The notes: generated from the letters alone by a model not told the origin. 64,000 bases of DNA from JAAXHF01 sp963665955 (GCA_965231765.1 OZ246887.1:372001-436000); one strand, 5' to 3'; shown: positions 18,315 through 26,426, numbered from the stretch's first letter. Numbers and translations: made by a program.

Positions 18315-20846
18315 TCAGGCCGCTGCTTCTGGCTGCGAAGCAGTGCTCATGGACGCGGCTTTTCCTTCGCCATACACAAACCGTGGCCGAAACCGATTCA
18401 GGATCGCCGGCAGGACTGTCATCGACACGACCAGACACGCCGCCATATTGAGCGACAGCATCGCGCCCAAGTAGAAGTTCACCCGGAAGTTGGAGGACAG
18501 CAGGACCAGGAAGCCGGCGATGACCACCACGGCATTAAAAAAGATCGCTTTGCCCGAGGTCGCCAGCGTGGTCGCCGTAATCTGGGCCGGGTCTATCTGA
18601 CCGTTTTGCAGCCCCTCCTGGACTTTGAACCGGTACTTGCTCAGAAAGTGAATCGTGTAGTCGATGCCAATGCCAATGACCATGCCGGCGGTGAGTGATT
18701 TGCCTAGCTCCAACGGGATACCCAGCAGCCCCAGGATGCCAAAACTAAAGATCATCACCAGGCTGATAGGAATGATATTAATCAGGCCGGCGACCCAGGA
18801 GCGAAACATCAGCGTCGTCAACAGGAAGACCGCACCTAACGACGTCACCAACGTCGATATCTGCCCAGCCACCACCAATTCGCTCAAGTGTTTGAACTTG
18901 TAACCATTGCCCCCAATCCCGATCCGAAAGCCACTGTTCGTCTCCCAGCCGGTCACCGTCGGCTCAATGCCGGTCAGCCAGCGGCCCAAGCGGAGGCTAA
19001 ACGGATCATCGGCCGGGGTGTTGGCGTCGCTATAGCCAAACTCACGGATAGCGAAGTCGCGGATAATGTTGACCACCCGTGTCACATCCTGGGTGTGATC
19101 AGTGCGCAGAAACACCGCCACGTTGGCATGTTGGTAGTCGTAGTCCACGATTTCGTCGAAATCATCCGGATCACCGGAGAACGAGTACAGCAGCAGGTAC
19201 TGGGCCACGAGATCCTTGGAGGTCGGGATGATTTCCATTTCTGGGCGATCTTCATTCATGATCCGGTTCATGCGTTTGATATATTCCGCTAGCGACAAGG
19301 AGCCTCCGACGACAGGGTCTTGCTCAACCGTTGCTTGCAGGCGATCAAGTTGATCGAGCAGGACCGGATCTTTGAGCAGATCCGGCTCATGGCCCTCGAT
19401 CGCGACATAGATGGGGACCGTGCCCTGAAATTTTTCGCGCAAGATCGTATCGCTCATGCGCAACGCGTTGTGCTCGTCCAATATCTCGATCCACGTCGAG
19501 TCGACAAAAAGCCGCTGCGCCCCGAACAGGCACAGACTCATCACGATTGCCGTCGGCACCCAGACCGTGAGGGGGCGGCGTGCCACGCCACGGCCGACGC
19601 GCGCTAATACAGTGGCGGCCCAGCCGACGGCTGCCCCGTCACCACTCTGCGCTCGCTGCCGGCGCAAGCCCTGGCTGACGGTGGGGGACAGCAGGCTCAG
19701 CATGGCCGGGAAAAAGGTGAGCGAGAAGACCATCGCGACCAAGACGCCTACGGCGGTAAACACCCCGAATTGCCAAATCGGGACAATGGCACACGTCAGA
19801 AAGGAGAGGAACCCAGCGGCGGTGGTCAGCGAGGTTAAAATGACCGGTTGCCACATCTCCCGCATGGTCACGAGCACAGCGTCAGACGAGGAGCTATCCG
19901 GATGCTCCAGCACTTCATCGTAATATCGACTCAGAATATGAATGCCATCCGCCACGCCGATCGCCATGAGCACGACCGGCATCATGGAGGTGATGAAGAA
20001 CATCGGGGTACCGAGCGATGCCATAATGCCGAGCGTCCAGATGACCGACACGACAACGACGGCCAGCGGCAGCAGGACGCCACGCAGGCTGCGGTAGGTA
20101 CAATACAAGGTCACCACAATCACGATCAGGACCAGGGGCAAGAAGGTTGCGGTGTCGCGCGCGCCTTCTTCCTCGAAGGTGACCTCAATCGCGCCACGCC
20201 CGGCAAGCTGGAATGCTTCCGGCACGCCCGTGGCTTTTTTGGCCTCGATCATGTCGTGGATGGCGGTGTAGACTGCCATCCGTCGCAGCGAGCCTTCCTG
20301 CGTGCCGTCTGCCTGCTCCATCTTGGCCATGATGAGCAGTCCGGTCCCGTCCTGAGAGACGACCCAATTCACGAACATATGGTTGGCGAACAGGGCCTGT
20401 TTGAGGCTGGCCAGGGCAGCTTCGGCCTCGGGTACGGTTTCCATGAACGGATCGACCGCCATCCCATCGATCGTACCGGTGATATTATCCATGGTGGCGA
20501 CACTGGCCACATCTTCGTCGCGAATGGCTTTAATGCCTGGCATGAGGGCAATCTGTTCTGAGAACTCTTTGACAATGCCAAGTGTTCGCGGGTTAAAGAC
20601 GCCATTCTCGTCGGCGTTGTCGTTCGTCACCCCGACCATAATGAGGTCGCGGATGCCAAAGCGTTCTTCGACCACTTCATTATAGTTGATGATCGGGTCA
20701 TCGTCCGGGAAAACGGCGTCCACATCGCCTTCCAGGCGTAAGGTTTGAATCGGCAGCGCGATGAGCACGGTACTCCCGAGGACCAGCGCGATGACTAGCC
20801 AGCGGAAGCGGACGACAGTCCGAAAGAATGTTTCCATCAGATGCAT
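18315..20846 (-). CDS. MMPL/RND-superfamily transporter (third paralogue)
   Basis: An 843-residue MMPL-type transporter very similar to the protein encoded at 15596-18145 throughout, including ERFGIRDLIMVGVTNDNADE, AIGVADGIHILSRYYDEVLE and GIGIDYTIHFLSKYRFK. Two starts are possible. ATG 20846 (MHLMETFF) has correct spacing from AGGAG, whereas the residue aligned with the paralogue's start is ATG 20837. A TetR-type regulator gene ends 34 nt upstream, so regulator and transporter may be co-transcribed. Confidence 0.9.
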   Translation of the reverse strand: MHLMETFFRTVVRFRWLVIALVLGSTVLIALPIQTLRLEGDVDAVFPDDDPIINYNEVVEERFGIRDLIMVGVTNDNADENGVFNPRTLGIVKEFSEQIALMPGIKAIRDEDVASVATMDNITGTIDGMAVDPFMETVPEAEAALASLKQALFANHMFVNWVVSQDGTGLLIMAKMEQADGTQEGSLRRMAVYTAIHDMIEAKKATGVPEAFQLAGRGAIEVTFEEEGARDTATFLPLVLIVIVVTLYCTYRSLRGVLLPLAVVVVSVIWTLGIMASLGTPMFFITSMMPVVLMAIGVADGIHILSRYYDEVLEHPDSSSSDAVLVTMREMWQPVILTSLTTAAGFLSFLTCAIVPIWQFGVFTAVGVLVAMVFSLTFFPAMLSLLSPTVSQGLRRQRAQSGDGAAVGWAATVLARVGRGVARRPLTVWVPTAIVMSLCLFGAQRLFVDSTWIEILDEHNALRMSDTILREKFQGTVPIYVAIEGHEPDLLKDPVLLDQLDRLQATVEQDPVVGGSLSLAEYIKRMNRIMNEDRPEMEIIPTSKDLVAQYLLLYSFSGDPDDFDEIVDYDYQHANVAVFLRTDHTQDVTRVVNIIRDFAIREFGYSDANTPADDPFSLRLGRWLTGIEPTVTGWETNSGFRIGIGGNGYKFKHLSELVVAGQISTLVTSLGAVFLLTTLMFRSWVAGLINIIPISLVMIFSFGILGLLGIPLELGKSLTAGMVIGIGIDYTIHFLSKYRFKVQEGLQNGQIDPAQITATTLATSGKAIFFNAVVVIAGFLVLLSSNFRVNFYLGAMLSLNMAACLVVSMTVLPAILNRFRPRFVYGEGKAASMSTASQPEAAA

Positions 20847-20880
20847 TAAGGGCTACTCCTTGGCTTCTTACTTGGGTTGT

Positions 20881-21552
20881 TTACTTGGATTTCTTGCTTG
20901 GCGAACGTTTCTTGCCGCGGCAAACGGGAACACGTGGCCTGGGCGTGTCGGTCCGCAACAGCGCCACGATCAGATCTGCCAGCCCCTCAAACAGGTAGGC
21001 ACCAGACAAATCCGGGCTCATGTCCTCTGCGAGCTTATGGTGGTGCATGGTTTGTTCGAGGAGCCCGATAATGGCAAAAGACATGAGGGGCGGCGGCAGC
21101 GGTTTGAAAAGTCCTTCCTGGACGCCTTCGGCGGTGATGGTGTGAAAGGCGGTGAAGGCGCGCGAATACCAGCGCTGGGCTAGGGCTTGCGCGGCGGGGC
21201 TATGTTCATCAACCGCTCGCTGGACCAGCTGAAAACTTTGCGGATGAGCCTGGAAGTGGGCGAGATACAACTGGACAATCTGGCGGATTTTTTCGTCTGG
21301 GGTGTCCGTGCTGGCGGCAATGTTCTCGACTTGCGCAACGACCCCACTGACGGCCGCTTCTAGCAGCGACAGATACAGCGCTTCTTTGTTGGGAAAATAG
21401 TGGTACAGCAGGCCCGAGTTCACACCCGTCTGATCCGCAATCTCGCGGATGGTCGTGCTGCCAAACCCGCGCTCGGCGAACAAGGTCTGGGCAACCGCAC
21501 AGATTTTAGCTCGGTAGTCAGGTGATGTCGCTGTTTTGATGGGGCGTGCCAT
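20881..21552 (-). CDS. TetR/AcrR-family transcriptional regulator
   Basis: A 223-residue regulator. The N-terminal helix-turn-helix is clear (ICAVAQTLFAERGFGSTTIREIADQTGVNSGLLYHYFPNKEAL, about residues 18-60). The C-terminal ligand domain resembles CecR/DUF1956-type members, and the tail is basic (GKKRSPSKKSK). ATG 21552 is chosen over a TTG 21 nt upstream. The gene directly precedes the third MMPL gene on the same strand and is divergent from the gene at 21759. Two TAATCA-N2-TGATTA palindromes lie in its upstream region, suggesting autoregulation and control of both directions. Confidence 0.87.
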   Translation of the reverse strand: MARPIKTATSPDYRAKICAVAQTLFAERGFGSTTIREIADQTGVNSGLLYHYFPNKEALYLSLLEAAVSGVVAQVENIAASTDTPDEKIRQIVQLYLAHFQAHPQSFQLVQRAVDEHSPAAQALAQRWYSRAFTAFHTITAEGVQEGLFKPLPPPLMSFAIIGLLEQTMHHHKLAEDMSPDLSGAYLFEGLADLIVALLRTDTPRPRVPVCRGKKRSPSKKSK

Positions 21553-21587
21553 ACCGATGTCTTCACGGATCAAAAGCGTTCCATAAC

Positions 21588-21629
21588 TAATCAGATGATT
21601 AATTTTTGACAGAATGAATCAAATGATTA
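21588..21629. promoter_or_regulatory. Twin TetR-type operators
   Basis: Site 1 (21588-21601) is a perfect palindrome TAATCA-GA-TGATTA. Site 2 (21616-21629) is GAATCA-AA-TGATTA, one base from perfect. Their centres are 28 bp apart, 36-78 nt upstream of the regulator start and on the promoter side of the divergent gene. They are typical in size and position for a TetR repressor controlling its own gene and a neighbour. Confidence 0.65.
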
Positions 21630-21758
21630 GTTAAGTCAAGGCGAGTTTTTCCTCTTTTGGCTTTTTCCCAACGGTTGTTGAATGTTCACAAAGTTGCTAC
21701 GTAATTTGCGCGAACGATAACGAGATTGCAACGCTGAAAACAATGAAGGAGAAGAACC

Positions 21759-22838
21759 ATGCCAGGGCGCGTAACCAGCGACTTTATGCTTGTCGGTAGC
21801 CTACCCTCAGCAAGCACCGAGGAGGCTTTTCGCACGTGTGGGCCCTTGTTCGGAGATTGCTGTTTTGCCTTACCCGACGGTGAGACCGGCAATCGGGCGC
21901 TGTGGATTTGCCAGGAAGCGAATTGGCTTTTTCGCCCGCACCCGGAGATCGAAACCTTGCAAATGCCCAAAGACACTCCGCCGGGTTTTGACGACTGGGT
22001 GCCGGGTCACCAATGGGATATGCAGGAATTTCGCGTTCAGCCTGGTGTTTCCTCGCTCCAGCTCGATAGCTGGTTACGGATAGACGACGCAATCGAGTCC
22101 TATCAAATTTTCTCTGCGCTGCGCGAGGAAGGAGTCATACCGGCGGGCGTCCGTTTTCAGATTGGTCTGCCCTACCCGAACAGCGCGATCGGCATGTGGT
22201 TTAGAGAAGATTTCGCCCACGATTACCCCATCGTGGCGGCGGCCTACGAGGCCCTTGCAGAAAAACAACTCGACCGCTTGTTCCAGGCGGTGCCGGCCGC
22301 TGACATCGCGATTCAGTGGGACATCGCTGTGGAGGTGCTCGACATTGAGGGGATCTTGCAATGGATGACCAAAGACGAGTCGTGGGAGCGGTATGCCGAT
22401 CCGCTCCCGCGGCTGGCGCGAATCGTCCCGGAGCAGGCGCTGCTCGGTTATCATTTTTGCTACGGCACTTTTCCCGCCTGGCCGATGTTCGAGACGAAAG
22501 ACATGGGGCTGGTGGTACGTATGGCGAATGAAGCCGTGGCATCGGCGGGGCGTACCGTCGACTTCCTCCATCTCGCCGGGTCTAAAACGAGCCGTAGCGA
22601 CGACGATTCCTTCTATGCGCCGCTGACCGATCTTGATGTCGGTGATGCCCGGGTGTTTCTGGGACTGGCGATGAATGTCGATGGCGCGGTCGGCCTCAAA
22701 CTGCGCGAGACGACCGCGCGCCGCTACCTGGAGGATTTCGGGGTTGCCAACTATTGCGGTTTCGGGCGCCAACCCGGCGTCGATCCGCTCGAGACGATGC
22801 GCGCCCACCGGCGCCTGGTCGATGCGTTTCGGTCTTAG
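21759..22838 (+). CDS. Hypothetical protein, possibly MetE/UROD-like TIM-barrel
   Basis: A 359-residue cytoplasmic protein. Segments such as LFGDCCFALPDGETGNRALW, GVRFQIGLPYP, IAIQWDIAVEVLDIEG and LGYHFCYGTFPAWP are reminiscent of the cobalamin-independent methionine synthase/UROD barrel family, but I do not see the zinc-binding His-Cys-Cys set clearly. The C-terminal YCGFGRQPGVDPLETMRAHR would fit the last barrel strands. The ATG has a GAAGGAG site. It is divergent from the TetR gene and its promoter region holds the two operators, so it is probably TetR-controlled. Function unknown. Confidence 0.6.
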   Translation: MPGRVTSDFMLVGSLPSASTEEAFRTCGPLFGDCCFALPDGETGNRALWICQEANWLFRPHPEIETLQMPKDTPPGFDDWVPGHQWDMQEFRVQPGVSSLQLDSWLRIDDAIESYQIFSALREEGVIPAGVRFQIGLPYPNSAIGMWFREDFAHDYPIVAAAYEALAEKQLDRLFQAVPAADIAIQWDIAVEVLDIEGILQWMTKDESWERYADPLPRLARIVPEQALLGYHFCYGTFPAWPMFETKDMGLVVRMANEAVASAGRTVDFLHLAGSKTSRSDDDSFYAPLTDLDVGDARVFLGLAMNVDGAVGLKLRETTARRYLEDFGVANYCGFGRQPGVDPLETMRAHRRLVDAFRS

Positions 22839-23008
22839 CGCCGGGCGGCTTTTCAATCGGTCGCGAACTTTCCAGGGGAGAGCTTGGACGACGACAGCAT
22901 CACGGACGTATTCAGCAATGCATTGAGTTGGAATCTCGACTCGAAGCGGCGACGAGGACTGCAAGAGGGACGCTTTGCCCCACCGCCATCTCGGAACCTC
23001 ATGTTCAC
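22839..23008. other. Intergenic stretch with no recognisable feature
   Basis: Between the MetE/UROD-like gene and the symporter remnant I see no convincing coding frame, repeat or hairpin. It marks the left edge of a region rich in gene fragments. Confidence 0.4.
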
Positions 23009-23431
23009 TCATGCCTCAACACTCTGCACATCCGCACCAGTCATCAGCTTGCCGTAGGTAAAACCGACGATCAGGGAATAGAGGCCGAAGACAAAGGCAA
23101 TCGTAACAGCTGGGGTGCCTGGAAAGTTGGTACCGACGATGAGAAAAGCCAGTGCCACATTCCGAATCGCCGTGGAGATGGACAGCGACCGGCGTATTGC
23201 AGCCGCTTCGCCTCTCATCATCACATCCCCGATAAGCAGACACACCAGAATGGAGACAAGTGCTGCCAGATGAGGGAGGACGCCGAGGCCAACAATCTGT
23301 TGAGCTTGCGTGGCAGTGATCAGCCGAAGGTCTCCACGCTGCTCCGAGGCAAACTCCGGGAATTTTCGACCGATCGTCTCTTTCGTTTTCTCAATGCACT
23401 TGACCAAGATGTAGAGATCGTGGTTAAGCAT
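23009..23431 (-). pseudogene. C-terminal fragment of a bile acid:sodium symporter (BASS)-like protein
   Basis: A 140-residue open frame corresponds to only the last part of a ~300-residue BASS-type transporter: IVGLGVLPHLAALVSILVCL, RRSLSISTAIRNVALAFLIV and NFPGTPAVTIAFVFGLYSLI. The N-terminal membrane helices are absent. Its ATG overlaps the stop of the HigA-like fragment upstream. Similarity to the family's conserved RN-ALA motif is good, but a product of this size would not be a functional carrier. Confidence 0.5.
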
Positions 23432-23600
23432 AAACCCCGCTCCCGGCGATAAGCGAGGGTAAATGTCGTCGCAGCGGAGCCAACAAAAAGCTAGGGAATG
23501 TTAACAGTTGCTGACGCGACATCCCAAGCCGCTGGGCCGCTTCACTGACCGCTAGTCCTAACGTCGGGAGAATATCATCTGGGAGCGCGTTGAGAAACAT
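23424..23600 (-). pseudogene. N-terminal HigA/XRE-like antitoxin fragment
   Basis: A short frame begins MFLNALPDDILPTLGLAVSE and continues AAQRLGMSRQQLL, resembling the start of HigA-type antitoxins (first helices of the HTH domain), then loses similarity. No HigB toxin is adjacent. It looks like a truncated antitoxin joined to unrelated sequence, in line with other remnants nearby. Confidence 0.4.
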
Positions 23601-23620
23601 CACGCGAAAGGAGACTGGAT

Positions 23621-24175
23621 ATGAAGCTGATGAAAATTGCTCAGGTCTGTGTATGCTGCCTCGCTCTGGCATGGAGCTCCGGAACGTGGGCCCAGGAGCC
23701 CACTCTCTCGGATGTCACGCCCAAAGAGCGTGGCATCAATGTAAAGAACACCCCAGTCAGTGCGGCAAAAACATGGAATGCTAAGGTCATTGAGGAGTTT
23801 CGGGCGAATACCGGCAAGGTCGGCGGCACGTTCGCGAATGCGAACTTACTCCTGCTGAATACCACTGGTGCAAAAAGTGGCCTCCCACGTGTTGTTCCGC
23901 TGGCATACCTGGCTGACGGCGAACGGCTTGTTGTGATTGCCTCCAAGGGGGGAGCCCCAAGCAATCCGGCTTGGTATTACAACCTCGTCGCCAACCCGGA
24001 CGTCCGGGTGGAAGTCGGCACTGAACAGTTTGAGGCCCAGGCGACCGTTGCTCAGGAACCCGAGCGCACCGCGTTGTATGAAAAAATGGAAGCGGTGAGC
24101 CCCGGCTTTTCCACATATAAACAAAAGGCGGCGCCACGTGTCATCCCCGTCGTCATCTTAACGCGCAAGCCGTAA
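23621..24175 (+). CDS. Exported deazaflavin-dependent nitroreductase (Ddn)-like protein
   Basis: A 184-residue protein with an N-terminal signal peptide (MKLMKIAQVCVCCLALAWSS, cleavage probably after TWA) followed by the Ddn/F420-binding split barrel: FRANTGKVGGTFANANLLLL, GAKSGLPRVVPLAYL and NPAWYYNLVANPDVRVEVG. Cytosolic members use F420H2 or FMN to reduce quinones or nitro compounds. Export by a Sec-type signal is unusual for a deazaflavin enzyme. The start has AGGAG 7 nt before the ATG. A cytosolic paralogue is at 61021. Confidence 0.8.
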   Translation: MKLMKIAQVCVCCLALAWSSGTWAQEPTLSDVTPKERGINVKNTPVSAAKTWNAKVIEEFRANTGKVGGTFANANLLLLNTTGAKSGLPRVVPLAYLADGERLVVIASKGGAPSNPAWYYNLVANPDVRVEVGTEQFEAQATVAQEPERTALYEKMEAVSPGFSTYKQKAAPRVIPVVILTRKP

Positions 24176-24192
24176 ATTGGAGGAGTCACTCA

Positions 24193-24414
24193 ATGCAATT
24201 GAACTTTGGCGTCGATGAGGCGAAGGCGCGATTTGGGCATGACGGCGTCATCTGTCTCCCCAATGTGCTCAGCGCGGAAGTGCTCGCCCTTGCGCAAGAG
24301 TGTTGCGAGTGGACGTTAGCGCATCCCGGACCTAGTGCAGGCTCGGTACGCCCGGCACTTTTTACCAGGATCAAGCCAATCCCGCGGCATTTGAGAGTTA
24401 AGGAGACCGATTAA
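24193..24414 (+). pseudogene. N-terminal fragment of a phytanoyl-CoA dioxygenase-family protein
   Basis: A 73-residue frame with a strong GGAGG site begins MQLNFGVDEAKARFGHDGVI and CLPNVLSAEVLALAQECCEW, typical of the first helix and strand of phytanoyl-CoA dioxygenase (2-oxoglutarate/Fe) proteins of ~280 residues. The His-x-Asp metal ligands and the rest are missing. The terminal TAA lies inside a GATTAAC sequence that may be the left core of an attC-like site (24409-24468). Confidence 0.55.
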
Positions 24415-24468
24415 CGAAGCTCGCTCACCGGCGGCGGAACGCTATCAAGGTGGAGCGGAGAGTGAGGC
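24409..24468. repeat. Possible degenerate attC (integron recombination) site
   Basis: GATTAAC (24409-24415) and GTGAGGC (24462-24468) flank an imperfect stem CGCTCACC (24422-24429) / GGTGGAGCG (24449-24457), which pairs with one extrahelical G. Core-stem-core layout and the stop codon within the first core resemble cassette attC sites, but both cores deviate from RYYYAAC/GTTRRRY. Confidence 0.3.
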
Positions 24469-24691
24469 GCCGAGGTGCAACAGCCTCGGCTGAGGCTTGG
24501 TGTTTAGCGATCAACTCGCGAATCGCAGGCTCCAAAGTAGTGGGGACCTCCATGACCGTTTGATTTGGCTCCTCATAGGCTGCCTCCTCTTCAGCGACTG
24601 CCTCCTCTTCAGATTGCTCTTCCTAATGCGCAAGGAGGGTTTTCACGCGTTCTTCATCCCACCCAGGCGGAAATTTGTTTTGACGTCTCCT
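24425..24691 (-). pseudogene. Small antitoxin-like conserved protein gene with an in-frame stop
   Basis: The minus-strand frame reads QNKFPPGWDEERVKTLLAH, then TAG at 24625-24623, then EEQSEEEAVAEEEAAYEEP and QTVMEVPTTLEPAIRELIAK in the same frame to a TGA at 24427-24425. I recognise this as a small conserved protein type in which a Tyr normally follows the His, so TAG is probably a point mutation of TAT or TAC. No clear ATG precedes it. Confidence 0.5.
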
Positions 24692-24695
24692 AGTA

Positions 24696-24722
24696 TTTCC
24701 CCGGTTAAGTGACTTGTTAGGC
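24696..24722 (-). repeat. Half attC-like site
   Basis: On the minus strand GCCTAAC (24722-24716) is followed by AAGTCACTTAACCGG, very like the first half of many cassette attC sites (core plus first stem arm). The complementary arm and second core are missing, and the antitoxin-like pseudogene begins instead. It lies 46 nt after the stop of the GNAT gene. Confidence 0.42.
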
Positions 24723-24767
24723 ACCGGCTCTTCTGCAACACAACTAACCCCGAAATACCTGGACTCG

Positions 24768-25259
24768 TCAAATATTCTTTTCCATGTACCACTCGTCGTT
24801 TTCATCGCAGTCTGCAAGATGTCGAAAGCCTTGTTTTTGATAGAAACGCTTGCCGATTTCATTGGCTCGATGCACAAAGCAAAAATAGGAGCCCCATCCC
24901 TGCTCAAGCAGAAATGTTTCCCCGCGCCGAAGCAGCTCACCACCAATGCCTTGGCCAATACACTCCGGCAACAAATAGATACGAAAGAGTTCCATGCCTT
25001 GCCTGCTGGGACCGATGTGACAAAAACCACTAACACGTGAGCGGCATTCCAGCACATCAAAGGATAACGTGCCTACGGCCGCGCCACCAGCAAACCCTTT
25101 CAGCTGTTCGGGCGCATAATTCACGTTCACGAAGTTGGTGATGTATTCAATAGGGTAGATGTCGCAATAGGTAAAGCGCCACGCCTCACACGCCACATCG
25201 TGAACTTGCTGCGCATCGGCTTCAGAAAAAGCCCGCAGATTAAAGTTGGCTTCACGCAT
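24768..25259 (-). CDS. GNAT-family N-acetyltransferase
   Basis: A 163-residue acetyltransferase. The acetyl-CoA-binding motif is GMELFRIYLLPECIGQGIGGELL (R/Q-x-x-G-x-G/A form), followed by CFVHRANEIGKRFYQKQGFR, the standard C-terminal GNAT segment. The start ATG 25259 follows GAGG with proper spacing. It lies in a run of minus-strand cassette-like genes bounded by attC-like sites, so it may be an integron cassette gene. The acceptor substrate is unknown. Confidence 0.8.
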   Translation of the reverse strand: MREANFNLRAFSEADAQQVHDVACEAWRFTYCDIYPIEYITNFVNVNYAPEQLKGFAGGAAVGTLSFDVLECRSRVSGFCHIGPSRQGMELFRIYLLPECIGQGIGGELLRRGETFLLEQGWGSYFCFVHRANEIGKRFYQKQGFRHLADCDENDEWYMEKNI

Positions 25260-25316
25260 TACCACTGACCTCACAGATTTGCTGACGCCGAATGTAGAAA
25301 CGAATCTTCATCGTGC

Positions 25317-25772
25317 TTAGCCCGTCTCTTCCCTTTCCAGAATAACATACGTTCTCTTTGCAACTTGCCGAAAGCCAAGCTTTTCGGCAACCCTGAGAGA
25401 CGCCTTATTCTTGGCTCCACAGCTCCATACCGGAATTCTTCCAGTGGCCAGAGTGCGAGAGATAACCAGGGATGCAGCCGCTGTACTCAGACCCCGGCCT
25501 CTTTGCCCAGCTTGAGCTATCGCGGCCAGGACGTCAGCCTTAGAGGGATTGAGCAGCCGAATGTGCAGATCATCTAAGCGCGGTCTGTCAGGCTCGGGTT
25601 CGAGAAAGTGGGTATAAAGGAAGTCGATGTCGGCGGTCGTATAACGCAGGTCAGCGGCCATCCGGGTGCGCGCGAAGCGACCTTCTGCTTCGAGGACGGG
25701 CGAGAACTCTGGACCGCTAGCAGACACGTAAATAAAAGCTTCCCAACGGCGATGCTTGAATCCAACAGGCAA
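25317..25772 (-). CDS. GNAT-like acetyltransferase domain protein, TTG start
   Basis: A 151-residue frame whose C-terminal half is a recognisable GNAT segment (GQRGRGLSTAAASLVISRTL, VWSCGAKNKASLRVAEKLGF). The N-terminal half is not recognised. AAGGAG stands 6 nt before the TTG at 25772, supporting this unusual start, which is 41 nt after the end of the attC site, as expected for a cassette gene. It may be a complete short protein or a fusion to a truncated acetyltransferase. Confidence 0.5.
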   Translation of the reverse strand: MPVGFKHRRWEAFIYVSASGPEFSPVLEAEGRFARTRMAADLRYTTADIDFLYTHFLEPEPDRPRLDDLHIRLLNPSKADVLAAIAQAGQRGRGLSTAAASLVISRTLATGRIPVWSCGAKNKASLRVAEKLGFRQVAKRTYVILEREETG

Positions 25773-25812
25773 AGATATCTCCTTCAGTTAGCTGGTGCCC
25801 CCGCTTGAATCG

Positions 25813-25882
25813 CTCTAACGCGAAAGCTCAGCCGTTGCGGACTGCGTAGCAGGACGCAATCGGCTGGAGTGAGAAGTTAGGC
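25813..25882 (-). repeat. attC site (integron cassette recombination site)
   Basis: Read on the minus strand, the site opens with the core GCCTAAC (25882-25876) and closes with GTTAGAG (25819-25813). Between them arms CTC-c-AGCCG-a-TTGCG and CGCAACGGCTGAG pair perfectly except for two extrahelical bases (c, a), with a small CTGC/GCAG terminal hairpin. Two cores, a bulged imperfect stem and the stop codon of the preceding antitoxin gene inside the first core are all diagnostic of attC sites. No integrase gene is in the window. Confidence 0.72.
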
Positions 25883-26164
25883 CCTGACTTCTCTTGGTAT
25901 GACGGCCTGTAATTTTTCAGTTAACCAACGATTGACCAGGGTCTCGGGGGAAATTCCGCGCATGCGGGCCTCAGCTGCAAGTTGGTTATACAGGTCAGGG
26001 TCAAGGGTAATACGCCGCCGGCGCTGGGCGCGCAGTTCGAAGGCGACCTCAGGTGTCTCGTCGGCATAATCGGTGAGACTGTGGGAATCCCAAAACTCCC
26101 CGATCTCTTCCGGGGTACTGGCTTTGGAGATGCTCGTCCGTCCCTTTTGATCATTTTCGTTCAT
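25877..26164 (-). CDS. CopG/BrnA-like antitoxin
   Basis: A 95-residue protein: TPEEIGEFWDSHSLTDYADE, the characteristic N-terminal segment of CopG/BrnA-type antitoxins, then RRRRITLDPDLYNQLAAEAR, a ribbon-helix-helix-like DNA-binding segment. It neutralises the toxin encoded just upstream; the ATG at 26164 overlaps the toxin gene by 14 nt. GGAG precedes the ATG by 5 nt. Its TAA stop is part of the attC core, so the pair is probably a captured cassette. Confidence 0.8.
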   Translation of the reverse strand: MNENDQKGRTSISKASTPEEIGEFWDSHSLTDYADETPEVAFELRAQRRRRITLDPDLYNQLAAEARMRGISPETLVNRWLTEKLQAVIPREVRA

Positions 26165-26372
26165 GACGTCTCCGTTCCTTTCCATCCATATCGCGTGCGC
26201 TTAGGATCAAGGCCATGTTATTCTCTTTTCGGATGAACACAACGATCACGTAGCGCCCCGCATCAGTCTGCCCGGTTGCAGCATACACATCCTCTCCAGG
26301 ACGGTGACCCCGCTCAACAAACCAGTACCGGGGGTGATTGAAGAATACCTCTTCCGCTTCATCCTGATCCAT
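26151..26372 (-). CDS. BrnT-like toxin, N-terminus disturbed
   Basis: From the Met at 26372 the product has 73 residues: DQDEAEEVFFNHPRYWFVER, GEDVYAATGQTDAGRYVIVV and MALILSARDMDGKERRRHER, matching the BrnT/RelE-like RNase toxin fold. The same frame continues upstream as VWTADIIDKLAQKHH, which also fits the family N-terminus, but no start codon is found before an abrupt junction with unrelated sequence near 26430. The 5' end may be lost, with translation possibly starting internally. Confidence 0.68.
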   Translation of the reverse strand: MDQDEAEEVFFNHPRYWFVERGHRPGEDVYAATGQTDAGRYVIVVFIRKENNMALILSARDMDGKERRRHERK

Positions 26373-26426
26373 ATGATGCTTCTGCGCGAGCTTGTCGATG
26401 ATATCAGCAGTCCAGACAGACGTGGA

